NCBI GenBank assembly: GCA_947311845.1
Contig: CAMZMU010000034.1
Coordinates: forward strand, 94,429,976-94,493,975
Direction of reading: 5' to 3'
DNA length: 64,000 bases
Source of the DNA: Poa pratensis
Taxonomy: Eukaryota; Streptophyta; Magnoliopsida; Poales; Poaceae
This document shows, piece by piece, positions 9,649 to 18,757 of this stretch. Every line of letters starts with the position of its first letter. The first letter of the stretch is position 1. The notes below the pieces were generated by a model. That model searched no databases and was not told the DNA's origin. It saw only the letters and a program-made list of their open reading frames with translations. A program made the translations under genes and the position numbers.

Positions 9649-10721
9649 GTGCGTGTCATACCGTCATGTGTCTTGACCTGAACGGAACCAACGCCAACAA
9701 TGTTGCATTGCTGGTCGTTCCCCACACGCACGAAATCTCCAGTCTGCACTAACTCATAAGAACTGAACCAATCTTTGTTACAGCAAATATGAAAAGAACA
9801 TGCAGTATCTAGAATCCATTCATCCTGACGAGAAACACATGCAGCTAAAACAGCTAGGCATTCGCCATCAGAACTACCATCAACAACAGAAGCCTCACCG
9901 GTATCATTACCTTCATTATTTTTCGGTTGGTAAGTACCTTTTCTTTTCTCCTTGTTCTGCAACTTCCAACAATCATCAATGACATGATTAGATTTCTTAC
10001 AATACCTGCAGAACTTGTCACGGCCTTTAGACTTTGAGCGACCTCTGTCACCCTTGCTCTTGTCTCTGTTGTTGTTGTGGTTATCTCGCTGCTCAGGCCT
10101 CCCTCGGACCTGCAAAGCATCGCCCTTGGAGGACGACGTCTCCTCTTTCTGTACCATACCTTTCATCTTTTCCCTGGCAAGCAGGGCCTCATATACTTCC
10201 GCGGTGGTTAGTTCATCACGGCTTAACAGTATGGTATCACGAAAATTTGCAAAGGAATTTGGCAGCGAGCATAGAAGTAAAAGTGCTAGATCTTCATCAT
10301 CGTACTTTACCTCCATCGACACTAGGTCAGAAACGATCTCCTTAAAGATCGATAAGTGATTCATTACCGAACCACCTTCTTGCAACTTGTGCGTGAACAA
10401 CTTCATCTTCACATGCATCTTGCTGGTGAGATCTTTGGACATGCAGATCGACTCCAGCTTAGCCCACAGTGCCGCTGCGGTTTTCTCCTGGAGTACTTCT
10501 TGCAGAATATCATTAGATAGATGAAGTTGAATAAGCGATAAAGCCTTACGGTCTTTCCGCTTCTCATCGGCGGTCCATGCCGCCGCATCCTTGTCGCCGA
10601 ATTTCTCCAGCGCCTCGTCAAGATCATTGGACTGTGCGAGGATCGCACGCATCTTGACCTGCCACAGCGAAAATCTCGTCTTGTAGTCCAGCGCCGGTAG
10701 ATCGAACTTCATCGATGCCAT
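9645..10721 (-). CDS. Copia gag and protease
   Basis: The likely start is the ATG at 10721 (MASMKFDLPALDYKTRF), about 50 bp after the primer binding site. The capsid-like part contains the typical LWAKLESICMSKDLTSKM and DLALLLLCSLP blocks. A CX2CX4HX4C zinc knuckle follows (CRYCKKSNHVIDDC). The protease active-site region reads WILDTACSFHIC, so the usual D-T/S-G triad has Ala at the third place, a variant also seen in plant Copia elements. The frame ends at 9645 by a shift into the integrase frame. Confidence 0.9.
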   Translation of the reverse strand: MASMKFDLPALDYKTRFSLWQVKMRAILAQSNDLDEALEKFGDKDAAAWTADEKRKDRKALSLIQLHLSNDILQEVLQEKTAAALWAKLESICMSKDLTSKMHVKMKLFTHKLQEGGSVMNHLSIFKEIVSDLVSMEVKYDDEDLALLLLCSLPNSFANFRDTILLSRDELTTAEVYEALLAREKMKGMVQKEETSSSKGDALQVRGRPEQRDNHNNNRDKSKGDRGRSKSKGRDKFCRYCKKSNHVIDDCWKLQNKEKRKGTYQPKNNEGNDTGEASVVDGSSDGECLAVLAACVSRQDEWILDTACSFHICCNKDWFSSYELVQTGDFVRVGNDQQCNIVGVGSVQVKTHDGMTRT

Positions 10722-10754
10722 CCAAAACCCTAATCTGAAAACAGATCTGAAACA

Positions 10755-10768
10755 GGGCTCTGATACCA
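10755..10768 (-). promoter_or_regulatory. Primer binding site for initiator tRNA-Met
   Basis: On the minus strand the sequence reads TGGTATCAGAGCCC, complementary to the 3' end of plant initiator tRNA-Met. It lies two bases inside the 5' LTR, as expected. Confidence 0.9.
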
Positions 10769-10770
10769 CT

Positions 10771-11177
10771 TGTTATAAACGATAGCAAAGAAACGACGAA
10801 GAGCGGAACGATCAAACCAAAGGGGACACGAGATTTTAACGTGGAAAACCTCTCCAAACAAAGGAGAGGAAAAAACCACGGGCGCCAGCCAGCAATACTT
10901 CACTATATCGGGTGAGGTTACAAACGCCGTGGTTTACAATGTGTGGCTTACCCAAGCGGCGGCTTACAAGATGTAGATATGGTGGCATAAAACCCTAAGT
11001 CAGCTGCAGTCTGACTCGGAAACGACGTGTACCGTACCAAGAAAATCTCGTGTCCCCTTTATATCTCGTGTCCGCTTTATATACGGCCCAAGCCTCCGGC
11101 GACGGGCCTCCGCTTCGCTCCGAAGTTAGCCTCTCACTTTATATCTTCATATGAATTTGGAACACATCAAAATAACA
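10771..11177 (-). repeat. Copia 5' LTR (right)
   Basis: 407 bp. It matches the left LTR except for scattered changes and a short tandem duplication of a TCTCGTGTCC-containing stretch near 11045-11080. Confidence 0.92.
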
Positions 11178-11440
11178 ATGCCCAAAATGAAATCAACGGT
11201 ATTTGCTGCTGAATTCCATGGGGAAATGAGAAGATTATCCTAGACACACACCAAAGGTTGATGACATGAGCGCCTTTATGTCGAGGGCCATGCTCCACTT
11301 TATCTACAGCGATGAGTTGCCTATCTAACCCAACAACATGATAACGTTCACAAGTCGTGCTTTCAAAGAGAAATGCGGAATGGAGTGGATGAGAGACTGA
11401 GTCTCGTGTGCTGGCAAATACTATCCAAGAGTTCGAGGTC
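11178..11440 (+). pseudogene. MATH-BTB pseudogene, right piece
   Basis: Immediately after the Copia element and its ATGCC duplication the BTB sequence resumes. It reads TVFAAEF, then KVDDMSA, AMLHFIYSDELPI and FTSRAFKEK in mixed frames, matching the gene at 12886 (VFAAEF, KVDDMSASTFRAMLRFIYTDELPI). Internal stops and frame changes are present. The match fades near 11430. Confidence 0.75.
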
Positions 11441-12258
11441 ATTGCGATAGTTACACTTGAGAGTGGTTGACATAGCTGCCATCATATACATTTTTTCAGA
11501 AAGGGGACTGTAACCCCAACTTTGGCATCAGTCGATGCAAGAGAACCATTTTTTAGTAAGATGTTCATTCAGGATCAAATAAAGTTGGGACCAAAAAAAT
11601 ATTAGCCTTATCTGATGGTGGGAGGTGCATGGTGGGGGTGGGGAGTGTTCCCAATATTTATTTAGAGAATAATACGAGTTTCTCAATTAATTTAGAGAGC
11701 ATCTAGTCCTATGAGTCAAAATGGATTTCCGGGAGACGAACACATTGTTTTGCCTCGCATGAGTATCTAGTCTCATTAAGGGGTCTGCATTTTAAAAAAG
11801 CCAAAAGAAATGAAATAAAAATTTGGGTGTACCCTGACAATTTTATTTTGGCACGGAAAGTTTCATGGAAAACAATGTTTTTCATGTTCTGTATAAAAAG
11901 ATAAAATTGGTGCTCAAATATAACATTTACTAAACAATTTATTTGTGTTTTTTACACATGGCACAACAAATGCCTTCTTCGACAAAAAGTTTGTAGCTAC
12001 ATAAAATGCCTACATGAACTTCATAATTTTTGATGTTTCGATATACTCCCTCCGTTTCTAAATATAAGATGTTTTAACTTCTATCTAAATTCACAAATAT
12101 CTACGTGTATTTAGACATGATTTAGTGCATTCACTCCCTAGTTATGATAAAACGTACTCCCTTCTCCAAAATGTAAGATGTTTTAGATTCCTGACATGTT
12201 GAATAAGTGTGGACCCAAATGAGCGAATACATTAAAACATGTCTAAATACAAAACATG
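11441..12258. other. AT-rich spacer with MITE-like ends near 12052-12180
   Basis: No gene is seen. At about 12050 a Stowaway-type terminal sequence (CTCCCTCCGTTTC followed by TAAATATAAGATGTTTTA) occurs, with a second similar block (CTCCCTTCTCC, AATGTAAGATGTTTTA) at about 12158. No matching right end was found, so these are fragments. The stretch at about 11700-11740 (CATCTAGTCCTATG, AAAATGGATTTC) recurs at 12577-12617. Confidence 0.5.
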
Positions 12259-12274
12259 AACATCTAGTCCTATG

Positions 12275-12573
12275 TGTAAACCAACCAGTGATTAGATGGT
12301 TAGCACGATGGTTGTACGCTCGGCTCAACAGAGTTCAAACTCCAGGTTTGACTTCTGTGTGTTGCATTTAGACGGAATATTCTATCAGTGGGAAGCGACG
12401 TTATCGTCGACAGCGAGGAACCCGTGGTGACTTTGTTAATCTCAAGAGTCGATCCACCGGCTTATTATTTCGATGCTCATAGGAGTAGGGTGTGTGCGTG
12501 CGTTCATAGTGTTAAGTGTATGTGCGTATATGTGAGAGTCTATATTTGTATTGTGTTTCTCAAAAAAAAATTA
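12275..12573 (+). mobile_element. tRNA-derived SINE, full length
   Basis: The head carries a pol III type A-box region (GATGGTTAGCACGATGG) and a B-box (GAGTTCAAACTCC). The tail ends in GTGTGTGCGTGCGTTCATAG, TATTGTGTTTCTC and an A-run. A 16-bp target duplication, AACATCTAGTCCTATG, flanks it at 12259-12274 and 12574-12589. A related copy lies on the minus strand near 27195-27465, and truncated copies at 33489-33607 and 27676-27701. Confidence 0.85.
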
Positions 12574-12885
12574 AACATCTAGTCCTATGCGGCAAAATGG
12601 ATTTCTGGGAGAAAATCAATTCTTCAGTAGTACGGTAGTATATTTTATGCCAGGTGACTAGAAGCATGAAAGCCATCGAGGTGCGACGATCGATCAAGAA
12701 TCTTGAGTTGTTTGACTTACCAATTCAGTCGGTACCTAACGCGCGTACCTGTTCGTTACTAACTCGGATGACGCAAGTTCTACTAGATCAAAGCGAATCA
12801 ATATTTGTTCCGGACAATACTGCACATGTACATATATATTTTAGATCGGATCACGCAAGCTCTACCAATTAATCCGGCCACGCCC

Positions 12886-14055
12886 ATGGCGCCAAGGACG
12901 GCATCGACGCACAGGGCCTCGTTCGTCCGAGACACGCTCCAGTTTCACATCATCGGCTACAGCGCGGGCGGCGTCGCCAGCTCCGTCAGATCCAGCGCCT
13001 TCCACGTCGAGGGCCATGCCTGGGCCCTAGTCTGTGGCTTTGACGACCATGACCAGCTCGTGTCCATCTCCCTGGAGCTGCTCAGCACCGACATCGCCAA
13101 GGACGTGACCGCCATGGCCGGCCTCAGGATGGACGACCCACATGGCCGGAGGTTAGCCGCCGTGTGGCGAAGCGACATGGCCAACGTCTTCCCGGCTTGG
13201 CCAACTCCCTCGGCCATGTCTACTTGCAGAAGCTGGAAGCTGTTTCTCCCCGACGCGTTTCGTGGCCATGAGGCGAGCTACGTGAAAGACGATGGCCTCA
13301 TGATCCAGTTCACCGTCGATGTGGTCGTGGAGGACTCCACCCCGGCAGCCGCCGAGAGCGTCGTGTCCGTGGTACCGCCGCCGAGCATCTCTAAGGATCT
13401 TCACAAGCTTCTGCTTTTCGAAGAAGAGTCTGAATCAGAGACCGAGGTGAAGTCGTGGAGGAACTGTTTGAGACCGGATGTGACGTTTGTGGTCGATGAG
13501 ACCGAGATCCAGGCGCATAAGCTCGTGCTCGCCACGAGATCCCCAGTCTTTGCTGCAGAGTTCCAGAGAGACAAGAAGGAGACACGCCTTAAGGTCGATG
13601 ACATGAGCGCCTCTACCTTCAGAGCCATGCTACGATTCATCTACACCGACGAGCTGCCTATCAAACCGAACAACAATGTCACATTCGCAACCCGTGCATG
13701 CAAGGAGAAATATGCGGCAAGGCGGCGTGCATCAATGGCACTCGACTTGCTCGTTGCCGCGAATCGGTATGACCTAGCAAGACTTGGTCTCATGTGCCAG
13801 GAAATACTATCCGACGTCGTCATGCCAACATTCATGATTGACCGTGCCCAGCACAAGTGCCAGCAGTTTGAGACCTCCTGCATAGATTGTATTGGAACTA
13901 GCACCCCTAAAGCCCCCATCATAGTTCCATCACCCAACATTGTCCCGCAACTTAAGCAACTTCTAGTGAGCCAGTACGGTCACCGATCCTACATGAAGCA
14001 GTGGTTGCGTCGGTGGCTAACAAGGATCACCACATCGTACGGATTGATGACATGA
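12886..14055 (+). CDS. MATH-BTB protein, C-terminal end frameshifted (389 aa)
   Basis: Starting at ATG 12886, the same position as the second ATG of the gene at 3481, the frame encodes a MATH domain (about residues 10-130, LQFHIIGYS). A BTB domain follows from about residue 196 (PDVTFVVDETEIQAHKLVLA) to the RAMLRFIYTDELPI block, then a shortened BACK-like region. Its length fits an ordinary single MATH-BTB adaptor for CUL3. The end is odd. Around residue 350 it jumps to the linker that precedes the second BTB of the fused paralogue (PSPNIVPQLKQLLVSQYG), so the second MATH is deleted. Near 13977 a further deletion of the BTB 2 core shifts the frame, and about 25 unrelated residues follow before the stop. 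It could still be functional as a single unit. Real or not, this is a decayed double gene. Confidence 0.75.
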   Translation: MAPRTASTHRASFVRDTLQFHIIGYSAGGVASSVRSSAFHVEGHAWALVCGFDDHDQLVSISLELLSTDIAKDVTAMAGLRMDDPHGRRLAAVWRSDMANVFPAWPTPSAMSTCRSWKLFLPDAFRGHEASYVKDDGLMIQFTVDVVVEDSTPAAAESVVSVVPPPSISKDLHKLLLFEEESESETEVKSWRNCLRPDVTFVVDETEIQAHKLVLATRSPVFAAEFQRDKKETRLKVDDMSASTFRAMLRFIYTDELPIKPNNNVTFATRACKEKYAARRRASMALDLLVAANRYDLARLGLMCQEILSDVVMPTFMIDRAQHKCQQFETSCIDCIGTSTPKAPIIVPSPNIVPQLKQLLVSQYGHRSYMKQWLRRWLTRITTSYGLMT

Positions 14056-14375
14056 AGGCTCCTATCTTCAAGGTTATTCTCCACTTCATCTACACGGACG
14101 AGTTGCCTTCTATGGACGACTTACTCCTTGCTGCTGCTGGGAATGCGACAATGTTTGTCGGCGACATGATCAAAGCGGCTTGTCGATTCCGTCTAGAGAG
14201 GATGAAGGCCATGTGTGTCAACTTGTTAGCCAAGTCCGTCTCAAAAGATAATGTGTTGATCACGTTGAAGCTGGCGTGCTGTTACCACTCCTCGGAGCTC
14301 GAGGACTACTGCATCGAGTTCATCTCGCTGCCACGAAATATAAAGGACGTGATAAATCCGATCACCTTGGCTTAA
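13977..14375 (+). pseudogene. Remnant second BTB-BACK of the same gene
   Basis: In the next frame the sequence reads RSPILHEAVVASVANKD, HHIVRIDDMKA, VILHFIYTDELPS and a BACK domain ending CIEFISLP, closely matching the last third of the protein at 3481 (RSPALYK, HIVRVDEMKA, VLHFIYTDKLPS, CIEFISLP). The start of BTB 2 is missing. No start codon serves this frame, so it is the broken tail of the double gene. Confidence 0.8.
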
Positions 14376-15606
14376 TTCAGTATACTCCTCTGATTTATAC
14401 TAATTGTCGCAGATATAGTACACATTTGTACTAAATCTGTGAGAATTAATATGGATAGAGTAGTAAAGTTAATTATTTGCTTATCTATTGTGCCATCGGG
14501 CCACTAATACTTCTTATTTGGCATCTCACTCATTTAATCTGCGATTGGAGTTGCTCTAAGTTTTTGAGCCAGCCTTCCCTTCTATAGTTCCCAGACGAAC
14601 CCCTCCTCCCAACGAAATGCATTCAATTGGATTTCGTTGAGATTCACATATAGTCGAAACCTTTTCGTGTAGATAATTTACTTACTGGGTCCTATTCCCA
14701 TGTTTATTACCGAGTCATACCAAATTGTAGAGACAAGATGCATGTTATGAACTTATAATGGAACCCAATTGGCTCTTTAGTCGACCTAATCTTGTATCCT
14801 GGAAGTTGCAATTGGTTCCCAATCATTAGGCTTACCATTTATCTTACTCGGTAGAGGACTAGTGATCGATAAAGGTGCAAGATGTTGATACCATACAACT
14901 CTTGTTTCCTGTGAAAGCAAAGAAAATTGCAGATTCAAAGGCAGCTTGCCAATCAAGAAAGTCGGTGCTTGCATTGTACATCGATCACGATTCGAACACT
15001 CACCATTTCACATGTTCAGCTAAACTCACAGCCTGATAAGGGGCTTAGGTGAGAAAGTGACCAACACAACTGACCAGTCTGAGGCAGCTGCACATTCAGG
15101 ATTGACAAATATCTTAGATGATCCAGGAAGGCGCTCAAGACAAACGTAAAACTCTTTGAAAATATATCTCTACTCAACAGATTCATGTGAAGACAATGGC
15201 ATATTTTGAACAGGGCGCGCCAGGTTTCATTACACGCATAGAAGGAACATTCTAAGTAACAGACTAACGGTTTTATCCTCGCAGTTTACAGTCTGAATTT
15301 TTGTTCTTGCAAGTTGCAAGAGGGTCCACATCAGCTGATCTTGCACACGCTTTGTAAGATATATGCTTGTGTTTCAATCACGTCTAGTAGTACAGTATTA
15401 AACTTAGAAGGACTTGTATGCAATTATGCATCCACGTGCAAGTCTTAGTTGGGTACGGATCCGATCTGTCTGTTACGTAGCCTATCCTATGCACGTAAGG
15501 ATTCGGTCTGAATAGGTATTATTCGTGCTAGAGTTTGCACGCGTCGAACGATAAGTCGATAACCGGCCTCTGAATCTCATACCACAGCACGACCCGATCG
15601 ATCGGC
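14376..15606. other. Intergenic, no gene seen
   Basis: This is the 3' flank of the MATH-BTB gene and the 5' flank of the F-box pseudogene. I see no open frame with recognisable content and no clear transposon ends. Confidence 0.5.
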
Positions 15607-16973
15607 ATGGACTCCCGCAAGCGCCCCCGCGTCAACCACGACGACGACGACGCCGCCGACCGGCTGGGCGAGCTGCCGGACTGCCTCCTGCACAACGTAC
15701 TCTTCCGCCTCGGGTCCCGGCAGGCGGTGCAGACGAGCATCCTCTCCCGTCGGTGGAGGCACCTGTGGCGCGATGTTCCCTGCGTCGACATCGACGAGCG
15801 AGAGTTCGCCAACGACATGTGGGCGTGCTTCGAGGACTTCATCGACCACATGCTGCCGCCATCGCCCCGCCGCTGGCGCCCAACCTCGACGCCTTCCGCC
15901 TGCACCTCTCCTACCGCTGCAGGTACGCCGTCTCCGACAGGTGGATCCGGCGCGGCCTGAGACGCTCCCCGGCAGTCGTCACCATCCACACGCCCGACAC
16001 CCGCGTTGCCCGCTGGATCACGTCGCCGCAGCCGTCGACCCTCCACCGCCTCACGACGCTGCGTCTCGTCCGGGTCGACGTCCCGGCGTACGGCTTCCTC
16101 GAGCGTCTCGGCGACCTCTGTCCAATCTTAGAGAGCTACACTTAGAGGAGTGCAGGGTGCGCGGCGGCGGCCTCTTCAGCATCACCTCGCCCACGCTCAT
16201 CCGCCTAGCGGTCATCCAACCTCGAGACCACATCGCCCCGCCTACCTCATCCGCACCGCCCCTCGCCTTACCTCCCTGCGTCTTGACCATACCTACAACT
16301 ACAAAACCATCTCCCATGCCGAACCTGACTCCCGTCCGCAGCTGGCGTCAGTTACCGAGGCATCTATTCGCATCAAGGGCGCTGAGTACGACAACCTCCT
16401 TGACAACCACCATGTGAGGAAGAGCAAGTTCGCGTTCCAGAGTTCCATGCGCCGCCTCCTCGCTCGCCTCCCCAACGCTGCCACCCTCCATCTCTCCGGC
16501 TTCACCACCAGGACATTGCTAGAAGACCCACCCCAGGAATTCCCAACGCTGACGAGCTTGAGAGCCCTCCTTCTCGAGAACTGCGACGTCGGGCCGACTT
16601 CCATGCGCTGACGAGCATCCTCAGAAACACCCCTAGCCTCGAGAAGCTCGGACTGCACCATTGCACGGTAAAGCTTAACTTGCTCAACATATATAAGTTT
16701 TGATTTTGCGGAACATAAGTTAAATAACACTGTTATCGGTCTCTGGTTTAACAAGAATGAATGTTGCATGCCTCAGTTTGTAGGCGTTGTTCCCGTCTGG
16801 AAACAACGCCATGGCGCGGCAGGAGCTCTTCGGTGCGACAAGCTGGAATCAATAGGGATGACGAACAGGAGGGACGACGCGCCTCGCCTGCTCGACCTTC
16901 TATCGGAACTCTCCAATGGAATGCCGCCAGAGCAGTGGCAGCGAATCAGGAAATCAACTGAACTTGTAGTATA
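15607..16973 (+). pseudogene. F-box/LRR (FBD-like) pseudogene with frameshifts
   Basis: The start encodes a nuclear-localisation-like MDSRKRPRV and a canonical F-box (LGELPDCLLHNVLFRLGSR, then TSILSRRWRHLWRDVP). LRR-type text follows in three frames: PNLDAFRLHLSY, SNLRELHLEECRV and LRALLLENCDVGP. Breaks are near 15868, 16122, 16215 and 16592. A likely intron runs from about 16668 (GTAAAG) to about 16770. A last piece ends GMPPEQWQRIRKSTELVV and a stop at 16971-16973. As a family these are SCF adaptors. With at least four frame breaks it is probably dead, though GC-rich sequencing errors could account for some. Confidence 0.75.
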
Positions 16974-18757
16974 GGACAAAAAAGAAAGTGAGGGCAAAAC
17001 TAGGTTGGCTCTTTTGAACAGAAAGAAAAACCCCGTTATATCAAAAAGATCATTCATGTAAGGAATTAATAGACTAAAGGCATCTTGTATTGGAAATGTT
17101 CTACGTGGAATGTTTGGTAAAGATTTATAAATTATTTACACCAAATACAAAATTTATCTAAAGGTTCCGATAATACATCGTCTTTTACTTGACTATACGA
17201 AGGATTCTAGCCACATGTGAAATGCTGGTTATTTTGAAGTGCTTGTACCCATAGTGGGAGCCTGTCGTGCCTTTCTCCCGGTCACCCAATTTCCTACAGC
17301 CAAAAACCACTTGTTTGATCCCAAGGTGTTTGCAGGTTTTTGTCAAATTAATTGACAGATTGGGTGAGTTACAGTGCAAGCTTAGTCCATGTTATGTGCT
17401 ATGCAATGCTATGCAATAATGTTGCTTAATGGTATAGCCAAGTGCTTTAGATAGCATGCTTGCGGGTTTAGAAAAACAGCTAGTTTGGTTTTTGAACTAG
17501 TCTTGGTTAGTCTGCCACTAGGGATTTTCAGCTAATAAATGATTACAAAGTTAAGGTGCCACTTTATCTCTGAAATTTAGTTTAAAGCTACATGATCTGT
17601 GATGATGTAGCTACTTTATCTCTGCCTCCTCCCCCACTCCCTCCCTGCCGCCGCCGGCGAGGGCCGCCGGGCGTTGCCCGTGCGGTGCCGGCGGCGGCCT
17701 GCCTCTTCCCGCGCGCTTGGAGGACTTTCTCGAGGATTCGCGGGGAGCGTCCAGCCGACGGCGGTGTGGCTCGGCCAGCGGCGTTCTGGCACAGGCCGGA
17801 TGGCAGCGAGGCGGTGGCGTTGCTGCTTGGCAGCGGTGGCGGCGGGTGCAGGCTTGGCCGGCGGCGCCCTCCAGGCCTAGATATGGGCCCTATGGGCCCG
17901 ATCTGGGTAAGGGTGGGCCGGCTCAGGCACCGTTCGACCGCCTCTGGTTGGGCTGAAGAGCACTTCGTGATGGGGATGACGACTACGGCAGCCACGTCTG
18001 CTGCAGCGCGGCGGCGGGAGCTTCACGGGACCGATCTGGGCCCGGCCGGGCAGAGTGTCTCGGTGTGCTCCTGCTGCTGCGTCCGGTCTGCTACTGCCTT
18101 TGGCAGTGGAGGTTGTGCCCTCCCACGAGGCTGCGGTGTTGTCGTCCATTATCTATGGCTCGTTCTTTTTGGTCTGGCCGGCCTCGCATCGTTTGCCATG
18201 GTGAGACGTCGTGGATGACTTCAACACTGTTGGTGTATGTTTCATGGACGGCGAGCTAGGTGGAGCTGACGGTTTGGCCGGGGTGTGGAGTGTCGGGGGT
18301 CGGGAGAAATCCTTGTTGGTTCTTACCGACACTGACGTGGTGACGCCTCCGGGGCCGCTATCCTTCTTGAAGGGCGTCGGATGTACCCCTGCCCCACTCC
18401 ATCCATGTACCGGGAGAAATCTTAGGATCAGTCCGGGCAGCAACGTCGTCATCGTCGCATTCCTTTTTCAAGGTGTTGCTTGGTACAATGCAATCCGGCG
18501 GCAGGGGAGCATGGTGGGAATTCTCCGGTGCGCACAGCAGTTGCGGATCATCTTCGCTTTTGTCGATCTAGCGTTGTTGACATTTTTTCTCTTTCCTTTT
18601 CTTTTGTTTTCCTTTTGGCGTGAGTGTGCTGTTTGCCCCAGCAATCTCAGTTGTCTCGGGTGGTTGCTATATTAATATAGCGAGACGTAAGCCGGTTTCG
18701 CGTGATCTGTGATGATGTTTCTTCCAAGCTAAAACCGGCGATGTATATCAGCATAGG
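16962..18757. repeat. Duplicated segment, copy 1 (with insertion)
   Basis: From the end of the F-box pseudogene to GCATAGG at 18757 the sequence matches 29393-30217 (for example AGTGAGGGCAAAACTAGG, CTTCCAAGCTAAAACCGG and ATGTATATCAGCATAGG). Copy 1 is interrupted by the insert at 17609-18702. Confidence 0.85.
17609..18702 (+). mobile_element. GC-rich retroposon-like insert with 16-bp target duplication
   Basis: TGATCTGTGATGATGT occurs at 17593-17608 and again at 18703-18718. The paralogous segment has the uninterrupted site at about 30162-30190, so the insertion is proven by an empty site. The insert starts GC-rich and ends T-rich with GCTATATTAATATAGC near the 3' tip. It has no terminal inverted repeats. 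Long target duplications of this kind point to target-primed retrotransposition, so it is LINE-like or non-autonomous. Open frames inside (for example 17592-18218) show no known domain. Confidence 0.7.

Larger units (their letters stand above)
6192..11177 (-). mobile_element. Ty1/Copia LTR retrotransposon, complete but frameshifted
   Basis: This 4986-bp element is in reverse orientation. LTRs are at 6192-6582 and 10771-11177, both TGTTATAAAC...AATAACA. An initiator-tRNA-Met primer site lies 2 nt inside the right LTR and a purine tract (AGGTGGAG) lies inside the left LTR. The gene order gag, protease, integrase, reverse transcriptase, RNase H is typical of Copia. The polyprotein is spread over several frames (breaks near 9650, 8770, 8600 and 8200), so the copy is not autonomous as read. 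By eye the LTRs differ by about 8 substitutions, two 1-bp indels and one short tandem duplication, which suggests a young insertion. It splits a MATH-BTB pseudogene. Confidence 0.93.

Noticed and set aside
12052..12200. Complete Stowaway MITE
   Set aside because: Two left-type ends in the same orientation and no right end, so at most fragments.
17592..18218. Long GC-rich frame in the insert
   Set aside because: Ala, Arg and Gly-rich composition, overlapping frames on both strands, and a location within a mobile insert that includes part of the target duplication.
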